Shown here in pieces: positions 60,572 to 64,000 of a stretch of 64,000 nucleotides of DNA (position 1 is the stretch's first letter; every line of letters begins with the position of its first letter). Made by a program: the position numbers and the translations under genes. The stretch is from Lepiota brunneoincarnata (Eukaryota; Basidiomycota; Agaricomycetes; Agaricales; Agaricaceae): contig JAEBUN010000002.1 of NCBI GenBank assembly GCA_023014365.1, forward strand, positions 3,100,001 through 3,164,000. The letters run 5' to 3'. The notes beneath the pieces were generated by a model. The model saw nothing but the letters and a program-made list of their open reading frames with translations. It was not told where the DNA came from and searched no databases.

Positions 60572-61256
60572 GAACGAGCCTGTTAATGACCAGATTGTCT
60601 TGAATGCAACTCAAGATATTAGGCGATATGTAGGTTTATATGCAGGTTGTGTACCGGTCCCACCGTTCAATCCTCCATTAAGGGATAAGTAATCGTAATC
60701 TGAACCGTTGGGAACCCTAAAAGATTAAATAACGATTCCTTTTGACGCACGATAGAGAAGCAAATTCCGTGGAAGACCGGTCGGGGTAGGGGCCTTAACT
60801 CCGTCATTGGAGCCAGGGAGGCATAATTAGGTGTCGCTTTAAAAGTTGAGAGAACGCAAGGACGTGTGAAGGTGGCTCAATCACTACACTGCGCAAGAGG
60901 AGTAAGGATGAGAAATTATGATCAAAATGGGGTTAATGAGCACATGAACGAAAGCAGAACAAGGCTTATAGATGAACAGAAGTGTGTGAGAGGAGGTCTC
61001 AAGGTACCGGCCATCTAGGCACCGGCTGGTGAGTGCTTCTTTTGATTCGATGAGCCAGGAACTATCTCTATGTATGTACATCGTACAGGCGGAGACTTCG
61101 AAGTTCCGGATCACCACAACAAGGGTTTTGTTTGTCTCTCTCAATCCCACTGAATGCTACTAACAGAGCTCGAGTATAGACCAACAGTTCATGTAGATCC
61201 ACAAACTAGAATCTCGGTATCCAACACATTCAGGTTTTTTGCATGAGGTACAGGGT
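60572..61256. other. Intergenic region between the glyoxal oxidases
   Basis: It holds the promoter of gene 1 (a TATA-like GCATATAAACCTAC on the minus strand near 60630-60645) and the 3' flank of gene 2. No further gene seen. Confidence 0.4.
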
Positions 61257-63451
61257 TTACAAATGAACTCCCTGATCTCTGACTGGAGGCGCAGATCCGT
61301 CGCCCACCAAAACTCGAACTCCAGTGCTGGTGACGCCGTCGACTGTCAAGAAGATATATGCTGCGACGAGGTTGAGTCCATGATTACCCACTATATGTGG
61401 TCACGATCCGACAGGGGTACTCACCTGGACCAGGTGGATACACGCGGTTGTTCGGAGGGCTGGTAATAGTCAGCTTTCTCATATTCGTTGCCTTTGACTC
61501 TGGCCCAAGTTCTCCGGTCATGAATACAAGGCGAGCGCTCGAATGGAACGAATGTGTAGAAAATCCGAGGTCCATCAAAGCGACTATTTTCGACATCAGA
61601 TCTCTTATTATAACACACCAAGAGTGAAATTTACGCACCCTGTACCGGGGAAGCTTTGAGACCACGAGGGAGAGACACGTCCACCGCGAATTTGCGATTG
61701 AACGGAACTTGTTTTGGGACATTTAGCAGCCGGGGGCGTTGAACGGCCATATAAGGTGGGTTCAGATATTCCACACGGAATTCACTAAGTAGATAAAATA
61801 AATGTCAGCGGTTATATGTATTGACTCCGGACGCCATTAAATTACACTTACGTATGGAATCGAGTTCCATTGATAACGGTCAAGTTTGGGTCGGATCCCG
61901 CGAGCAGCACATTCCTGTCATAGTGTCATTCGTAGATGCACAAGTCGAGTTAATTGGTAGCACGTACCCCTTTGGGGTTAAAGTCGCAGTGGAATGGTAC
62001 ACCCTAGCGATATCTGTTGTTGGCATTCCTTTGTTGCTGATTCGTTGACCAACCGGAGCGTCCGGAGAATAAATTGAAGGAGTCAGACTGCAAAAATGCA
62101 ATGGATCAATTCAGCCACTAGTACAGCTGGTAGCCCATGTCCTGACTTACACAGGATTATCCGAATTCGAATTATTACCCACGGGATCTCGAACAGAGTT
62201 TATACCAGAAAACCCAGTCTGCGCCCCGTTAACGATCACAACCTTTCCGTTGGGCATCAAGATCATCTCAACCAATGTCCTCTGTTCTAACATCCTCTCC
62301 ACCTCCCAGCCCCTCTTGATGCCCTCTGGAGACAGGGTCATACGGGAGCATTGATCCGAGGCAGGGCATTTGTGAAGAAAGCTCGGATGGAGGTGTTTGA
62401 TCATTGGCAGTGGTTCCGCCACAGACTAAGACTTCTGGAGTGAAGTGTGGTGGATGGAGAGGTAGAAGGGTAGCAGTCCCATCGAGCGGGTTTGATATGT
62501 GTACGCCATTGGGAATATCCGGAAGAATAGTTTCTTCGTTCCGTTCAACATCATAAATGGCTGTTTGGTTGCCGGCTATCATAAGTACATTGCCATTCGG
62601 AAGGGCGAATGCACTAGGCCCGATATCAGAAGGATTTTCAATCAATACTTGTTTTTACCTACCGAGGGAACATATTGGCAGGAAGACTGCGTTCGAGGAA
62701 CTTGAGTGGTCGCGGAACGCCACCGTCTTTCTTTGGGAAGAATTCAACGTTGTTAACGGGGTCTGTATTGTAGAATGGTACGACGACATGTGATCCCCCG
62801 ACAACCATCTATTTAGGAGAATTTAAGCAAAGAAATCGTGACATTAACAGGGCAAAGATGTACCAAAGATCCATCAAAGAGTCTGAGGCTCGAAGGATAA
62901 TACCTAGATTCGGCCATTTGCAGTGTATCCGGATGTTCGACGAACTTGCAGCTTGCACCGCTAGGGTCAATGCAGGGTTCGAAAATCCTCAAGCCCTTAA
63001 GCCCATCTGCGATACCTGGAATAGCATTATATCCTCCAACGCTGACCTTAGTCATTTATCAGCAAGCAGACCTTCAGGGAGAGTCGCATTCTCATGGAAC
63101 TGGAATTTAAGCACCCACCATCGTACCATTACTCAAAAACCCCCCGGAACCACAGATTGCGTGCGAGGGAACATCGACTGACGAAACTGTATTTGTTTCC
63201 ATATTCCAAAAAGCCGCCGTTGCAGTGCGATTCCCGATCTGCAAGGGGTTATTCGTCAACCGATCGATAAAGAGGGTGAGCGTATCCGAGATGACGATCG
63301 ATTCTATGGCTGCAATTCCTGAGGTGCCGTTTTGGACAAAGTGCCATCCGGATGCGGCTTGCCTCTGCTCTTTCTGAATGGAAAGCGAGGCGACACGAGA
63401 GGTCCCACTGAGAACAATTGTCACGAAATATACTAGTAGAAGGGGTGCCAT
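61257..63451 (-). CDS. Glyoxal oxidase 2 (tandem paralog)
   Basis: Same exon layout as gene 1. The signal peptide is [20 protein letters not shown], then [16 protein letters not shown] (cofactor Cys), [13 protein letters not shown] (Tyr), [75 protein letters not shown] (Tyr-His), [16 protein letters not shown] (His) and [20 protein letters not shown], then [12 protein letters not shown] at 61257-61259. A conserved intron lies in each joint examined (for example the one following PPGPG near 61415-61430). All active-site residues are retained, so both copies are probably active enzymes. Products and substrates as for gene 1. Differences are spread through surface-type positions; this fits an older tandem duplication. 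Confidence 0.86.
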
Positions 63452-64000
63452 TGTCGACGAGCTTCAAGTGACCTTGCCGTCTTGGATAGGGCGATATGTA
63501 GGTTCTTATAACTGGTGGCTTGGTTGGATACCACACCATTTGCTGCTAGAGAGATGAGAATATAAGCTTCTATGACCCCAAAATAACAGAGAGCGGGCTC
63601 CACTGAATGCATGATTGTGGCAGAATAGAAGTCAATCATGTGGAAAGTTGTTCGAAGCAGGAGCCTTAACTCCATTGTTGGGCCCTGAAAAGATAATTAG
63701 ACACCTCTTAAAAAGACGTTCGATTCTGGGAGAACGCAGGAACGTGTGAAGATGGGTTCAACCATCACGCTGTGCATCCAATAGTCTAGACGTTCAAAAG
63801 GCAATAGAGGAACGACCTCGGCATAATACGCGCGAAGATGAGAAATTTCGGCCAGATGATAGGGTGAGAAGCGAGCGTGGCAGACAGGGCTTGTGCGGCC
63901 TCCTGAGTTCGGAGTGATCACTGTCTATGGAGAGCATTGAATAGAGGCCATTAAGTCGTAAGGGGTGCCACACCAGTTTGAAGGTACCGAGGGTAGAGGA
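63452..64000. other. Upstream region of glyoxal oxidase 2, no gene recognised
   Basis: This is promoter sequence of the minus-strand gene ending at 63451, with a TTATAAGAACCTAC element near 63495-63510. A 74-codon minus-strand frame at 63697-63921 has no known motif. Confidence 0.4.

Overview
The window looks like nuclear DNA of a mushroom-forming basidiomycete (Agaricomycetes). The evidence is genes broken by many 50-95 bp GT-AG introns, a nine-exon actin gene, two copper-radical glyoxal oxidases, several basidiomycete-type F-box/LRR proteins, a fungal NACHT protein and a Tc1/mariner relic. There are no bacterial operons, rRNA, confident tRNA or CRISPR.

Region 1 (1 to about 39.3 kb) is a decayed tandem array of 4-6 kb units: A-F at 1-26.1 kb, and G-H at 30.3-39.3 kb. 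Each unit carries, on the minus strand, one small five-exon gene whose exons (117, 87, 47, 55 and 72 nt in the best copy) are too short to show up as open frames. Spliced by hand they give a protein of about 125 residues that I cannot assign to a family; its Y/W/G-rich beta-strand pattern recalls fungal beta-trefoil lectins or protease inhibitors. Five copies look intact (B, C, D, G, H), one has a C-terminal frameshift (E) and two are dead (A, F). Most copies keep a TATA box about 95 bp upstream of the ATG. In units B-E the small gene is convergent with plus-strand remnants of a possible coilin-like gene that straddles the unit boundary. Between F and G is a 4.2 kb non-array island with the broken 3' half of an AMP-binding (adenylate-forming) enzyme, a pair of 28 bp direct repeats and a possible tiny three-exon gene.

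Region 2 (39.3-49.8 kb) starts with a NACHT-domain STAND NTPase lying against the array edge, and then holds conserved housekeeping genes: actin (375 aa, with a 6-nt microexon), an MBOAT lysophospholipid acyltransferase, a Sec14/CRAL-TRIO lipid-transfer protein, and the 18S rRNA pseudouridine methyltransferase Nep1/Emg1.

Region 3 (50-57.2 kb) is an F-box/LRR family region, all minus strand. One gene is split by a dead Tc1/mariner element, one is represented by two separated halves, and one two-exon gene of 534 codons is intact.

Region 4 (58.3-63.5 kb) is a tandem pair of secreted glyoxal oxidase genes, both minus strand and both keeping all copper-ligand and radical residues that I can place. 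Overall, a short conserved core is sandwiched between fast-evolving multicopy families: the small-gene array and NACHT gene on one side, F-box and glyoxal oxidase duplicates on the other.
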